Source: Pantoea rwandensis
GTDB lineage: Bacteria > Pseudomonadota > Gammaproteobacteria > Enterobacterales > Enterobacteriaceae
Direction of reading: 5' to 3'
Length of the DNA: 64,000 bases
NCBI RefSeq assembly: GCF_002095475.1
Contig: NZ_MLFR01000001.1
Coordinates: 682,001-746,000, forward strand
In this document: piece after piece, positions 37,621 to 46,525 of the stretch
How positions within the stretch are numbered: the first letter of the stretch is position 1
Layout of the letters: each line of letters begins with the position of its first letter
Notes under the pieces: generated by a model
The model's input: the letters and a program-made list of their open reading frames with translations, nothing else
The model's database searches: none
What the model was told of the DNA's origin: nothing
Made by a program: the position numbers and the translations under genes

Positions 37621-38490
37621 ATGAGCCTGGCTGCCACCCTCGTCAACGCCGAACATAATAACCGCAAACTATTGGGCACCTTTCTGCGCACGCGCCGTGA
37701 AAGCCTTGATCCCAATCGGCTCGGTTTGCCGCGCATGCGCCATCGTCGTACGCCCGGTTTGCGTCGGGAAGAAGTGGCGCAGTTAGCAGACGTCGGCGTG
37801 ACCTGGTACACATGGCTGGAGCAAGGACGCGACATCAAGGCTTCTCCCAAAACGCTCACCGCGATTGCCACCGCATTGCAGTGCAATGATGTCGAGACTC
37901 AGCACCTGTTTTCGCTCGCCGGTCATTCGCTACCCTCAGTGCGGGTGGCTGCCGCGTGCTGCAAAATTGCGGCACATAATCAGCAGATGTTGGATGCCAT
38001 CCAGTTACCGGCAATTATTGAAACCCCGCGCTTTGATATCCTCGGCTATAACGCGGCCTGGTGTGCGCTGATGGGTGTCGACCTAGCGGAAATCGCGGTA
38101 GAAGACCGCAATTGCATCTGGCTGGCCTTCAATCATCCTGGTTGGCGCAAAGCACTTAATGACTGGGAAGAAGTGATGCCGCAGATGGTGGCGATGTTTC
38201 GTGGACAAATGGGCGAACATCTCGGCGATGCGCACTGGGAGAGTTTCCTTGCCCGTTTGCTCAATAGCTCAGATGAGTTCGCCCAAACCTGGCAGCGCTA
38301 TGAGCTGGGCCAGGTGGAAAACCGCGTGAAGCGCTTTTATCGTGAGGAAGTCGGTGAGCTCACGCTGCGGCAAAATAACTGGTGGTCTGCCTCTCGCAAT
38401 GGTGACCGCCTGTTGGTGTATGTGCCTGATGATGAGCAAAGCGCGGTGGCGCTGCAAACCTTGATCAATCCGGCACTCACCACCGCTTAA
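37621..38490 (+). CDS. XRE-family regulator with MmyB-like ligand-binding domain
   Basis: This regulator has an N-terminal helix-turn-helix (RRTPGLRREEVAQLADVGVTWYTWLEQGRDIKAS, about residues 42-75) and a C-terminal PAS-like MmyB domain (RFDILGYNAAWCALMGVDL, then NHPGWRKALNDWEE). In actinobacteria MmyB-type domains bind fatty-acid-like ligands. It is 289 aa and divergent from the DHA2 pump, a pairing usual for this family. Its 3' end overlaps the convergent LysR gene by 14 bp. Confidence 0.87.
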   Translation: MSLAATLVNAEHNNRKLLGTFLRTRRESLDPNRLGLPRMRHRRTPGLRREEVAQLADVGVTWYTWLEQGRDIKASPKTLTAIATALQCNDVETQHLFSLAGHSLPSVRVAAACCKIAAHNQQMLDAIQLPAIIETPRFDILGYNAAWCALMGVDLAEIAVEDRNCIWLAFNHPGWRKALNDWEEVMPQMVAMFRGQMGEHLGDAHWESFLARLLNSSDEFAQTWQRYELGQVENRVKRFYREEVGELTLRQNNWWSASRNGDRLLVYVPDDEQSAVALQTLINPALTTA

Positions 38491-39379
38491 TAGCAAACCA
38501 GTCCACCAGCCACTCAGTCAGTGCCGTGATTTTTGCTGACTGCAATTGGCTAGATGGCTTCATCAGCCAGACGCCATCTTCCCCAATGGCCTGCCAGTCT
38601 GGCAGTACCTGCACCAGCGATCCCTCTGCCAGTTCCTGCTGTACCAACCAATTGGCAGCCAGTAACACTCCCTGCCCCGCTTTGGCGGCCAAGGTCAGTG
38701 CATCCATCTCGTCACTTTCAAAGCGCGTATGAACAGGTACCGCTATCTGATGCCCCTCTTTTTCCAGGCGCCACTCTGGCCAGCTGTGCATAGGCGTAAA
38801 TCCCAGGCAGTCATGCTGGCGAAGATCATGCGGGTGAATCAGCGCAGGGTGCCGTTCCAGATAGTCCGGCGCGACGCACAGCATGCGACAGGTATCCGCC
38901 AGTTTCCGTGCAATGAGCCTGCTATCCGCCAGAACACCGATACGAATGGCCATATCAAAATTATCGCCGAGCAAATCGACATAACGGTCGCTGCAGTTCA
39001 ACACGATACGTATATCGGGATAGGCCTGCAAAAATCCTGGTAACGCCTGCGCCACCCAACTACGGCCAAAAGAAGCTGGAACCGACAAACGGATAGTACC
39101 CGCCGGACGCGCAGCCAACGCGCGCGCTTCCTCTTCCGCCTCACGCAGCAGCTCATCGGCCAGTTCGATTTTACGCCGATAGCGCTGCCCTTCTTCCGTA
39201 GGGCGAATGCGTCGGGTGGTGCGTTCGATGAGGCGTATACCCAGGCGTTTTTCCAAGGCCGCTATACGGCGGGAAATCACCGATACATCACGCCCCAGCT
39301 CACGCGCCCCGGCACTGAAACTGCCTGCTCGCACTACCGCCAAAAAGGCTTCACGTTGGCGAAAATCATCATCCTGCAT
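38477..39379 (-). CDS. LysR-family transcriptional regulator of the adjacent quinone oxidoreductase
   Basis: This 300-aa regulator starts at ATG 39379, which has AGGAGC as ribosome site; the open frame runs to 39460 without support. It has a helix-turn-helix (REAFLAVVRAGSFSAGARELGRDVSVISRRIAALE) and the effector-domain motif LLGDNFDMAIRIGVL shared by LysR proteins that control oxidoreductases. It is divergent from the oxidoreductase gene at 39474 with a 94-bp shared promoter region. Confidence 0.88.
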   Translation of the reverse strand: MQDDDFRQREAFLAVVRAGSFSAGARELGRDVSVISRRIAALEKRLGIRLIERTTRRIRPTEEGQRYRRKIELADELLREAEEEARALAARPAGTIRLSVPASFGRSWVAQALPGFLQAYPDIRIVLNCSDRYVDLLGDNFDMAIRIGVLADSRLIARKLADTCRMLCVAPDYLERHPALIHPHDLRQHDCLGFTPMHSWPEWRLEKEGHQIAVPVHTRFESDEMDALTLAAKAGQGVLLAANWLVQQELAEGSLVQVLPDWQAIGEDGVWLMKPSSQLQSAKITALTEWLVDWFAIKRW

Positions 39380-39473
39380 TATTGCTCCTGACACAAAAGT
39401 CATTTGGATTTGGCAAGGATTATAGCGCCATTTTTGCGGCACACTGAGTCTACTTTGCATACAGGAGAAGCAG

Positions 39474-40482
39474 ATGAAAGCGATTCAACTAACCACACCC
39501 ACGATTGATGCCCTGACCTTGAGCGATTTGCCTTGCCCAAAGCCTGGCGCGGGTGAGGTGTTAATTCGGCAGCATGCGGTGAGCCTAAATTACCTTGATT
39601 TGGCGCTGGCGACAGGCCAGTTTGGTGCCATCAGCCAACCCCCTTATTCCCGGCGCAGACAGCGCGGGGGAAATCGTTGAACTGGGGGCCGGCGTCAGTG
39701 GCTGGAAGCCAGGAGAACGCGTCGTGCCGGGCATGATGTCCAGCTGGCATGCTGGTGAAATTCGCGCGGAACACCATCATGCATTGCGCGGCGTCACCCA
39801 CAATGGCGGACTGGCGGAATACGCTGTGGTTCCTGCTGCATCTTTGGTGCGTATTCCTGAATTTCTGAGCTGGCAACAGGCTGCCACCTTGCCTATCGCC
39901 GCAACAACCGCATGGAACGCCATCGTGCGCGCGAATATTCAGCCCGGTAGCACCGTACTCTTACTCGGCACCGGCGGCGTGAGCCTGTTTGCGTTGCAAT
40001 ACGCTAAAGCAGCCGGCGCTCGCGTAATTATTCTCTCGTCATCCAATGAAAAACTAGCGAAGGTCAAAGCGTTGGGGGCTGATGAAGGTATCAACTATCG
40101 CGAAGATCCCGAATGGGACAAGCGCGTATGGCAACTCACGGACGGCCGAGGAGCAGATCTGGTGTTGGAATCCGTGGGGGCTTCAACCTTTGCCAAATCA
40201 ATCAATGCTGCAGCCTACAACGGCACCCTTTTTGTCATTGGTTTTGTGGGGGGAAGCGAGTTGAAACTTCCCGTTCTGCCGATTATGCAGAAAATGTTAA
40301 ATATTATTGGCAACAATACCGGTTCAACAGCCAATCTGCGCGCTGCGGTGAGAGCCATTGATACTTGCCGGATTCAACCTGAAATTGACCGTGTCTTTGC
40401 ATTTGATGAGACTCAGGAAGCTTATCGCTACCTGCAATCGGCGGGGCACGTGGGGAAAGTGGTGATTGATTTGTCTGTGTGA
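39474..40482 (+). pseudogene. zinc-free alcohol dehydrogenase/quinone oxidoreductase-family gene, 1-bp frameshift
   Basis: This is a medium-chain NAD(P)-dependent oxidoreductase read in two frames. ATG 39474 (AGGAGAAG site) gives the N-terminal GroES-like part, ending ...GQFGAISQP. The other frame resumes with LIPGADSAGEIVELGAGVSGWKPGERV and carries the nucleotide fold (GSTVLLLGTGGVSLFALQYAKAAGA) to 40482. The break is a run of five C at 39639-39643; four C would give one 335-aa protein with no other damage. This is either recent inactivation or a homopolymer sequencing error. The divergent LysR is intact. Confidence 0.82.
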
Positions 40483-40496
40483 GTGTCAGGCTTAAC

Positions 40497-40526
40497 GACG
40501 CACTGGGTGTACTCACCGAGTGCGTC
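40497..40526 (+). terminator. candidate hairpin terminator after the oxidoreductase gene
   Basis: GACGCACT (40497-40504) pairs with AGTGCGTC (40519-40526), with an inner GGTG/CACC stem. Only a short T-containing tail follows, so termination is plausible but not strong. Confidence 0.45.
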
Positions 40527-40656
40527 CAGTCTTAACGCGTGGCACTCTCCATATGGAACCGCCAAAATCGAAGCGGAGAGCAACCTAAAAGCTCGACTCC
40601 ATCTTCAGTACTGGGCCTGCGGAAAATGGATAGCATTCGAAAACAGTTTTTAAAAA

Positions 40657-41178
40657 TTAAGTTGCATTGAGGATCCGCAGTGCTTCGCGATTAAATGCGG
40701 GCAGATCATCGGGTGTACGGCTGGTGACCAACTTATCGTCATCAACAACCACCTCTTTATCATAAAAGTCTGCGCCAGCATTGCGTAAGTCGATGGCAAT
40801 GGCCTTCACACTGGTCATCTTGCGCCCCCGCACACCGTTGGCACTGATCAGCAGCTGTGGCCCATGACAAATGGCGAAAACCGGCTTACCGCTGGCGACA
40901 AATTCTTTGGTGAAATTCACAAATCGATCGTCACCACGCAGCGAATCAGGAGAATGCCCGCCAGGCAATAGCAGCGCGTCGAATTCGGCGGCATTCACGT
41001 GATCAATATCCCTGTCGATTTTTACTTCCGCTTTACCTTGCTTCCCTTTAACCGTTTTACCTGCCTGCATTTCAATGGTAACCACCTCATGACCTGCTTT
41101 TGTATAGGCCTCTGCCGGTGAGGTGAACTCAGAATCTTCAAATTCATCGGTAATCAGAACAGCGATTTTCTTACTCAT
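40657..41178 (-). CDS. yhbO: DJ-1/PfpI-family protein YhbO
   Basis: This is a stress-protective DJ-1/PfpI-fold enzyme; E. coli YhbO protects against oxidative, thermal and acid stress and has been described as a protein/nucleotide deglycase. The 173-aa reading from ATG 41178 has an AGGAGA site. The sequence follows E. coli YhbO nearly throughout (MSKKIAVLITDEFEDSEFTS, TSRTPDDLPAFNREALR) with the nucleophile C104 in the elbow AICHGP. It is a single gene, divergent from the YgiW-like gene. Confidence 0.93.
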   Translation of the reverse strand: MSKKIAVLITDEFEDSEFTSPAEAYTKAGHEVVTIEMQAGKTVKGKQGKAEVKIDRDIDHVNAAEFDALLLPGGHSPDSLRGDDRFVNFTKEFVASGKPVFAICHGPQLLISANGVRGRKMTSVKAIAIDLRNAGADFYDKEVVVDDDKLVTSRTPDDLPAFNREALRILNAT

Positions 41179-41495
41179 TTCTTTCTCCTGACTGGGAGCA
41201 AACGCTAAAGATTTGTAGCTCGGATATCCATCTAGTCTGGTAGCCATAGTTTAAAACGCAAGCCAGACGGTGGGGGCACAAATTCACTGCGTCTCTTATT
41301 AATGCAACATGCATACACTGAATAAGGATCGTGAAATCATATGCATGGCAATACATTTTCCTTGCCTATGTGCACAGGAATACCGACTGGCGGGTCATCC
41401 GGCCAGGGGTATTAAGAGGAATTTTCTTACCGCTGCGAACATATTTCATTTGCTGTGCCAGGCTTAATAAAATCCTAACCAATACAGAGAGTGAT
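41179..41495. other. 317-bp non-coding divergent region between yhbO and the ygiW-like gene
   Basis: This must hold both promoters. An open frame from 41331 runs into the ygiW-like gene but lacks a ribosome site and coding character. I see no further structure. Confidence 0.5.
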
Positions 41496-41888
41496 ATGAA
41501 TAAAGTTGCCTGGGTAGCGATGCTGCTGCCATTAAGTTTTGGAGCTTATGCTGAAACGGGTGGATTCGAGGCAGGTAAAACCCCACCACCGCAGCACAAA
41601 GAAGATGCTGGTTATAAAGGTTCAGAAGACACGGCAGAAACGCCAGTGAAGCTGATTAAAGATTTCCGACAAGGAGGATATGCCACTTTAGAGGGCTATA
41701 TTGTCAAAAAGGTGAAAGGAGATATGTATCAGTTCCGGGACGCAACCGGAACGGTGAATATAGAGGCGCCAGCGACCACCTTCAAAGGAAAAACATACAG
41801 TGCTGAGGATAAAGTCCGCGTTAGCGGTAAAGTCTTTGGTAAGGGTGAAAATACTCACCTGAAAGTTTCAAGGATTGATGAACCCTAA
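41496..41888 (+). CDS. YgiW/YdeI-family periplasmic OB-fold stress protein
   Basis: This is a periplasmic small OB-fold protein; E. coli relatives YgiW (VisP) and YdeI aid resistance to oxidative stress, antimicrobial peptides and stress signalling. It is 130 aa from ATG 41496, with a signal peptide ending SFGAYA and the OB-fold pattern DFRQGGYATLEGYIVKKVKGDMYQFRDATGTVNIEAP. The Pro/Gln/His-rich linker after the signal is typical. It is a single gene followed by a clear terminator at 41921. Confidence 0.85.
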   Translation: MNKVAWVAMLLPLSFGAYAETGGFEAGKTPPPQHKEDAGYKGSEDTAETPVKLIKDFRQGGYATLEGYIVKKVKGDMYQFRDATGTVNIEAPATTFKGKTYSAEDKVRVSGKVFGKGENTHLKVSRIDEP

Positions 41889-41920
41889 TCATGTTAATCC
41901 TTACCCCTGCTGCAAAGGCC

Positions 41921-41960
41921 AGCCCGGTTGGCCACCACTACCGGGCTTCTTTATTTTCAT
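41921..41960 (+). terminator. intrinsic terminator of the ygiW-like gene
   Basis: AGCCCGGT (41921-41928) pairs with ACCGGGCT (41940-41947) and is followed by TCTTTATTTTCAT. The remaining bases to 42188 show no gene or obvious structure. Confidence 0.8.
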
Positions 41961-42188
41961 AAAACATCCGCTTGGCAGCGTGTTTGAGACAGCTGATTTG
42001 ATACGCATGGCAGCGAGATGAATGCTGATACCAACCATCTGGCTGGGGTTCATAAAGAGTAATCGATTCCTTAAGAGGGAAATCTGGGGTTGTCAGTAGA
42101 ATGCAGCGACTAAGGCATTAAGTCTTAGGGATTGATCACACTCGCGTCCGCTTTCCAGCATCGTTGGTGAAGGGGATAAATTAGTCTA

Positions 42189-42389
42189 CTACTTATCTTT
42201 AAATGGATCTCGCGTGTGGTCCTTACTGTCATCACGCGTACGCGGGATCTCACCATGCTCATTCGGATTATCCTTTGCGGGATGGTCATCCTCTTCATAG
42301 GCATTTCCAGCGTTGGGTGCAGCCTCGGGTAATCCTTTTCGCGCATCCCCTTCTTTTTTACGCTGCTCATTCGTGTTGTGGTCTTTCAT
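42189..42389 (-). CDS. small, highly hydrophilic protein of unknown function
   Basis: This 66-aa reading starts at ATG 42389, with GAGGG eight bases upstream. Nearly every residue is charged or polar (MKDHNTNEQRKKEGDARKG ... DDSKDHTRDPFKDK) and there is no Cys, Trp or membrane segment, so it is probably intrinsically disordered. It resembles in character, not recognised sequence, the small stress-induced hydrophilic proteins of enterobacteria. Overlapping frames on both strands look like shadows. Confidence 0.55.
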   Translation of the reverse strand: MKDHNTNEQRKKEGDARKGLPEAAPNAGNAYEEDDHPAKDNPNEHGEIPRTRDDSKDHTRDPFKDK

Positions 42390-42576
42390 AAATACCCTCG
42401 CAGATTAATTCTGTTAACAGTAGGTCATATCACAGGCTTTGGATTAAAAGTTAGGTAAATTTTACTTTCGGAAAAAACCTAAAGTAAGGGGAATAAAATA
42501 GCTCGTAATAATACAGGTTTATATTTCCGATTTAATTTTCCCTTCTTAACGTCAAAAATCCAATCGATAACCTGAG

Positions 42577-42605
42577 AAAAAAATTGAGCCGCCATTGGCG
42601 GCTCA
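42577..42605 (-). terminator. intrinsic terminator of the 40-aa acidic protein gene
   Basis: Read on the minus strand, TGAGCCGCC-AAT-GGCGGCTCA is followed by AA and seven T. It starts 5 bp after the stop codon at 42610, closely fitting the small gene. Confidence 0.85.
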
Positions 42606-42609
42606 TCTA

Positions 42610-42732
42610 TCAGATGAGGGGTTTATTCTCATCTGGCAAGTTCTCATCATCATCGTCGTCATCCGGTAACGGTTCACCTTCTCCGGGAAGGGGCTGAATT
42701 TTATCTGGATCTGCATCAGGACGTTCTGACAT
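42610..42732 (-). CDS. 40-aa acidic microprotein of unknown function
   Basis: ATG 42732 is preceded by the very strong site TGGAGGT. The 40-residue product is MSERPDADPDKIQPLPGEGE, then PLPDDDDDDENLPDENKPLI: proline- and acid-rich, with a run of six Asp, and no hydrophobic segment. An intrinsic terminator follows 5 bp after the stop. Ribosome site, short frame and terminator together argue for a real transcript and peptide. I do not recognise a family. Confidence 0.7.
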   Translation of the reverse strand: MSERPDADPDKIQPLPGEGEPLPDDDDDDENLPDENKPLI

Positions 42733-43005
42733 ATTTACCTCCAGTTACCCTTAATGGGTGATTAAAGCTTAGCTACTGCATTTTAAGCCCGCTGAACCCC
42801 AGACACGAATTGTGAGAGAGGTTTCGGATAAAAGATATTTGTGTCTAAGCGCTTGGCTTAAAGTAGACGAGTGAAGTAGGGAAAAAACTAACGGCTTCGT
42901 TTATATTAGACAGATTATTCCGTAAATTGACATTCTATCCTTTTATCACTGTCCTGAGTGATATGACTATCCTATTTTCTGCCATAATTCACTTAAATCA
43001 CCATC

Positions 43006-43215
43006 ATGGATATCATTATGCTTCGTTTCCTCTCCTCCCTCTTCAGCAGCCCAGAATCCCTTTTACAAGTTATGAGTCAACAGGATATGAAAGAGTCTAT
43101 TGAAGAAGGCGACCGCATTATTATTGACGAAGATGGCAATGTATCCGTCAATCCGTTAAGCCCAAAAGTACAACGAGATTTTACACAGCATGTTAAAACG
43201 TTAAAGGATATTTAA
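43006..43215 (+). CDS. 69-aa protein of unknown function, first gene of a two-gene unit
   Basis: This small, mostly soluble protein (LRFLSSLFSSPESLLQVMSQQDMKESIEEGDRIIIDEDGNVSVN...). ATG 43006 gives 69 aa; ATG 43018 (MLRFLSS...) is as likely, and neither has a strong ribosome site. The C-terminal half has an alternating acidic/beta pattern. Its stop codon overlaps the start of the membrane-protein gene by one base (TAATG), so the two are probably made together. Confidence 0.65.
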   Translation: MDIIMLRFLSSLFSSPESLLQVMSQQDMKESIEEGDRIIIDEDGNVSVNPLSPKVQRDFTQHVKTLKDI

Positions 43216-43985
43216 TGGGAACCGCAATTTTTATGGTATTGATGGTCTGCGGATATTGGTACACCAGTCGCGACATGTCGAGCCGGTTAAAAATAAAGCG
43301 CTCGTTCGGTTGGGATGTTTATTTTCTGATTGCACTGTATGGCTGTATTTTTGTCCTACAGGGCGTCCTGGCGACAGGTTTCATTTGGCTGGTCCTTCTG
43401 GCTGCTTCAGCCATGAATAATACGTTTGGCTTATCAGAGATAATACATGCGCGTTGGCATGTTGAATTTATGACATGGAGCTTTTTGGGTATTCAGGCAC
43501 CCGTAGTGATAATGCTGGCGTTTGCCGTGACGTTTTGTGTTTACCGCTCCAACTGGGCAAACAGTGCTCGCCTGACCGCCAGCAGTCGCAGGGATCTCTA
43601 TCAGCGGCTGTCCCGCTCAAACGGGATCGAGCAGATGCTGCTGCAGTGCATGGAAGAGGGCGAACTGGCTTGGGTCACACTTAAATCTCGACGCATTTAT
43701 ATCGGCATGATTCATGCCGCCACTTTTGAACACGCCAGTACGGCCAATATTGTGCTCATACCCATGCTCAGTGGTTATCGTGACGCCCGCACGCTCAACC
43801 TTGCTGTTGAGCACAACTACAGCCATTGGTATCACATGCATGAGATTGATTTCACATCAAAGCCGAAGTCCGCATTGGAGTTTCGCAAGGTCATCATGGT
43901 GGACCAGATCGAAAGTCTGTCTTTGTTTGATCCGGCTAGCGCCAGCGCGCTAGCCATGGATGCGAATGAGAAGGAACCCGCCTGA
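43215..43985 (+). CDS. membrane protein with C-terminal cytoplasmic domain, unknown function
   Basis: This 256-aa protein has an N-terminal hydrophobic segment (IFMVLMVCGYWYTS), two or three further membrane segments (to about residue 115), then a soluble domain of about 140 residues containing ELAWVTLKSRRIYIGMIHAA and VLIPMLSGYRDARTLNL. The domain reads like a small beta-rich ligand or anchoring module. I do not recognise a named family. It is coupled to the 69-aa gene and has no other partner. Confidence 0.7.
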   Translation: MGTAIFMVLMVCGYWYTSRDMSSRLKIKRSFGWDVYFLIALYGCIFVLQGVLATGFIWLVLLAASAMNNTFGLSEIIHARWHVEFMTWSFLGIQAPVVIMLAFAVTFCVYRSNWANSARLTASSRRDLYQRLSRSNGIEQMLLQCMEEGELAWVTLKSRRIYIGMIHAATFEHASTANIVLIPMLSGYRDARTLNLAVEHNYSHWYHMHEIDFTSKPKSALEFRKVIMVDQIESLSLFDPASASALAMDANEKEPA

Positions 43986-44058
43986 TCGTATCGCTACTCA
44001 TTCATTTAAGTAAAGTTGGTCGTCAAGCGCCTGAAAGGTAACAGGCGTTCACGCGCTA

Positions 44059-44700
44059 TCAGTGATGAAGCAGGTCATCAACAATTTCATCTTTCTGCAT
44101 CTGGTAGGGGAAAAAGGTAGGCCAGTTTTCCAGCTCTGCGAACAGGGCATCCTGTGATGTGTTGCCAGTGAAGATATGGAAATGACCTGATTTTTTCGGG
44201 CTAATAATATGGTCGCTGAACTGGACAAACTTGGGCGCTTTACTGTTTTTGGCAGTACATTCGAAGAGATAACGGACACCTCTTTTCCCCGACACATAAT
44301 TGAGCACTTTATAACCTTTGTAGTCATATTTACAGGCGTTAACTTCACCCTTTACGGTAAATTCCATGGTGCCGTTTTCAATGCCAATATCGGTAATATC
44401 GCTGGCATAACCTTTCAGATAGTAATCTTTAATCTCGGCAAAAGATTTGCCCTGACCCGATTCGGCTTTCTTACGGAACACGGGATCCAGGCTCCCATCT
44501 TTGGCATAAGGATAAATAGACTGCCAGACACCATCCCAGTCAGACAGTTGGCGATCTTTTATATCACCATCGTTAAACACGCCATTCGCGGCATTCACCT
44601 CTTTCTCGGTTAGGGGGGCGCCATGCGAATGGTGGCCATGAGAGAAAGATTGTGAGCTAAAAAGTAATCCCAGAAGTACGACATAACGATTGAGTTTCAT
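44059..44700 (-). CDS. zinT: ZinT, periplasmic zinc-binding protein
   Basis: This periplasmic metal chaperone delivers zinc to the ZnuABC importer under zinc starvation. It is 213 aa from ATG 44700 (GTG 44712 is in frame), with a signal peptide ending SQSFS and the His-rich start HGHHSHG of mature ZinT. The lipocalin-like core follows ([31 protein letters not shown] block, SGHFHIFTG). A Zur-type box lies 29 bp upstream at 44729-44745, matching its known zinc control. Confidence 0.93.
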   Translation of the reverse strand: MKLNRYVVLLGLLFSSQSFSHGHHSHGAPLTEKEVNAANGVFNDGDIKDRQLSDWDGVWQSIYPYAKDGSLDPVFRKKAESGQGKSFAEIKDYYLKGYASDITDIGIENGTMEFTVKGEVNACKYDYKGYKVLNYVSGKRGVRYLFECTAKNSKAPKFVQFSDHIISPKKSGHFHIFTGNTSQDALFAELENWPTFFPYQMQKDEIVDDLLHH

Positions 44701-44728
44701 AAGGTTAAGCACTTATCATTGTTTATTG

Positions 44729-44745
44729 ATGTTATAACATAACAT
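44729..44745. promoter_or_regulatory. Zur operator upstream of zinT
   Basis: ATGTTAT-AAC-ATAACAT is a 7+3+7 inverted repeat close to the enterobacterial Zur consensus (TGTTATANNATAACA type). It is upstream of zinT, a known Zur target in E. coli. It predicts repression when zinc is plentiful. Confidence 0.8.
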
Positions 44746-44842
44746 AATTGAGTGACGAAGTGTTACACCGTATTTCATAATATGTTTAGCGCCCTGCAGC
44801 TCATCCCTCTTATCAAGCAAGACCCGTCGACAGGCGTTAATC

Positions 44843-44872
44843 AGTAAGCCGCAGTATGGTCTGCGGCTTACT
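44843..44872 (-). terminator. hairpin at the end of mmsA
   Basis: AGTAAGCCGCA (44843-44853) pairs perfectly with TGCGGCTTACT (44862-44872) around 8 bases, starting 10 bp after the mmsA stop codon. The T-run on the minus strand is weak, so it may be a terminator or an mRNA-stabilising hairpin. Confidence 0.6.
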
Positions 44873-44882
44873 CTATTGCTCT

Positions 44883-46394
44883 TTACTTGGTGGTTGGCAT
44901 GGCGAATTCTGCACCTTTAGAAGTAGACTCCGGCCAGCGCTCCATAATGCTTTTCTGACGGGTATAGAAACGTACCCCTTCTTCTCCGTAAGCGTGCATG
45001 TCACCAAACAGACTCTTTTTCCAACCGCCAAAGCCATGCCATGCCATCGGCACGGGAATAGGCACGTTGATGCCAACCATACCGACTTTGATGCGGCGTC
45101 CAAACTCACGCGCAATGTGGCCGTCTCGCGTGTAGCAGCTCACGCCATTGCCAAACTCATGGTCGTTGATCAACTGCACCGCTTCGGCGAAATCTTTCAC
45201 GCGCAGGCAGGCCAATACCGGTCCGAAGATCTCTTCGCGGTAGATGCGCATGTCAGTGGTGACCTCGTCAAACAGCGTGCCACCCAGCCAGAAGCCCTGC
45301 TCACAACCTTCACCCGTACTGGCTGCATCAAAATTGCGCCCGTCTACCAGCAGTTTGGCACCTTCCGCTTCGCCCGCGGCAATGTATCCACTGATACGCT
45401 CTTTCGCCGCTCGCGTTACAATCGGTCCCATTTCGGCATCAAGGTTTGTGCCGTTCAGCACTTTTAACTGCTTCGTGCGTTCGATAAGCGCTGGCAGGAC
45501 TTTCTCCGCCGTGCCTTCACCAACAAACAACGCCACGCTGATAGCCATGCAGCGCTCACCCGCTGAACCGTAAGCTGCACCTGTCAACGCATCTACCACC
45601 TGATCCATATCCGCATCAGGCATCACCACCAGATGGTTTTTCGCACCGCCTAGCGCCTGTACACGCTTGCCGTGACGCGCGCCGGTTTCATAGACATAGT
45701 TGGCAATGGGCGTAGAACCAACAAACGACAGCGCCTCAACGTCAGGGTGTTCCAGCAACGCATCCACAGCGACCTTATCGCCCTGCACCACGTTGAAGAC
45801 GCCATCCGGCAAGCCCGCTTCTTTCAGCAGTTCGGCAATAAACAGACTGGCGCTAGGATCGGTTGGGCTTGGTTTCAGAATAAAGGTGTTACCACAGGCA
45901 ATCGCCACTGGGAACATCCACATCGGCACCATCACTGGGAAGTTGAATGGCGTGATTCCGGCCACTACGCCTAACGGCTGGCGCACCGTCCAGTTATCGA
46001 TGTTCGTGCTGACCTGCTCAGTGAAATCACTCTTCAGCAATTGCGGAATGCCGGTCGCAAATTCCACCACTTCAATGCCACGCATCACTTCACCCTGCGC
46101 ATCGGTAAACACTTTTCCATGCTCAGCAGTGATCAGACGGGCTAACTCATCGCGGCGTTGATTCAGCAGGTCGAGAAAGCGGAACAGCACACGTGCGCGA
46201 CGCAGCGGTGGCAGATTGCTCCAGGCAGGGAATGCGGCTTTAGCAGATTCAACAGCGGCGTTCACGTCAGCCACACTGGCGAATTGCGCCTGACCGGTGA
46301 CTTCGCCGGTGGCGGGATTAAATACATCCTGATGTTTTCCGCTGGTCGCTTCGACGCGTGCACCATTAATCCAGTGAACGATTGATTCGGTCAT
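44883..46394 (-). CDS. mmsA: CoA-acylating (methyl)malonate-semialdehyde dehydrogenase
   Basis: This cytoplasmic NAD- and CoA-dependent dehydrogenase converts methylmalonate semialdehyde to propionyl-CoA or malonate semialdehyde to acetyl-CoA. It is 503 aa from ATG 46394 (AGGACAG site). [25 protein letters not shown] is the typical opening; the oxyanion N151 is in TPFNFP and the catalytic C282 in GSAGERCM. It could serve inositol (IolA), valine or beta-alanine catabolism; the omega-transaminase at 27302 and IolG at 3385 would each feed it. It is divergent from the LysR at 46526. Confidence 0.92.
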   Translation of the reverse strand: MTESIVHWINGARVEATSGKHQDVFNPATGEVTGQAQFASVADVNAAVESAKAAFPAWSNLPPLRRARVLFRFLDLLNQRRDELARLITAEHGKVFTDAQGEVMRGIEVVEFATGIPQLLKSDFTEQVSTNIDNWTVRQPLGVVAGITPFNFPVMVPMWMFPVAIACGNTFILKPSPTDPSASLFIAELLKEAGLPDGVFNVVQGDKVAVDALLEHPDVEALSFVGSTPIANYVYETGARHGKRVQALGGAKNHLVVMPDADMDQVVDALTGAAYGSAGERCMAISVALFVGEGTAEKVLPALIERTKQLKVLNGTNLDAEMGPIVTRAAKERISGYIAAGEAEGAKLLVDGRNFDAASTGEGCEQGFWLGGTLFDEVTTDMRIYREEIFGPVLACLRVKDFAEAVQLINDHEFGNGVSCYTRDGHIAREFGRRIKVGMVGINVPIPVPMAWHGFGGWKKSLFGDMHAYGEEGVRFYTRQKSIMERWPESTSKGAEFAMPTTK

Positions 46395-46525
46395 TTTGCT
46401 GTCCTCATGTGATGTAAACCCCAAGTCTGATGAGACCGGGCAGTTAAAAAATATTAGGGATTGACACCATGATTGAAAAGAACAACAAATAAACAACATT
46501 GTTTTAAAAATAGAACAAAAGAATT

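Noticed and set aside
41331..41495. N-terminal extension of the YgiW-like protein
   Set aside because: The signal peptide begins cleanly at ATG 41496 and the upstream part looks non-coding.
42203..42391. Rightward 62-aa frame opposite the small hydrophilic gene
   Set aside because: It has no ribosome site and a Cys/His-rich composition typical of antisense shadow; the leftward frame is better supported.
44028..44047. CGCCTG/CAGGCG short hairpin between the membrane-protein gene and zinT as a terminator
   Set aside because: Six-base arms without a T-run; too weak to report.
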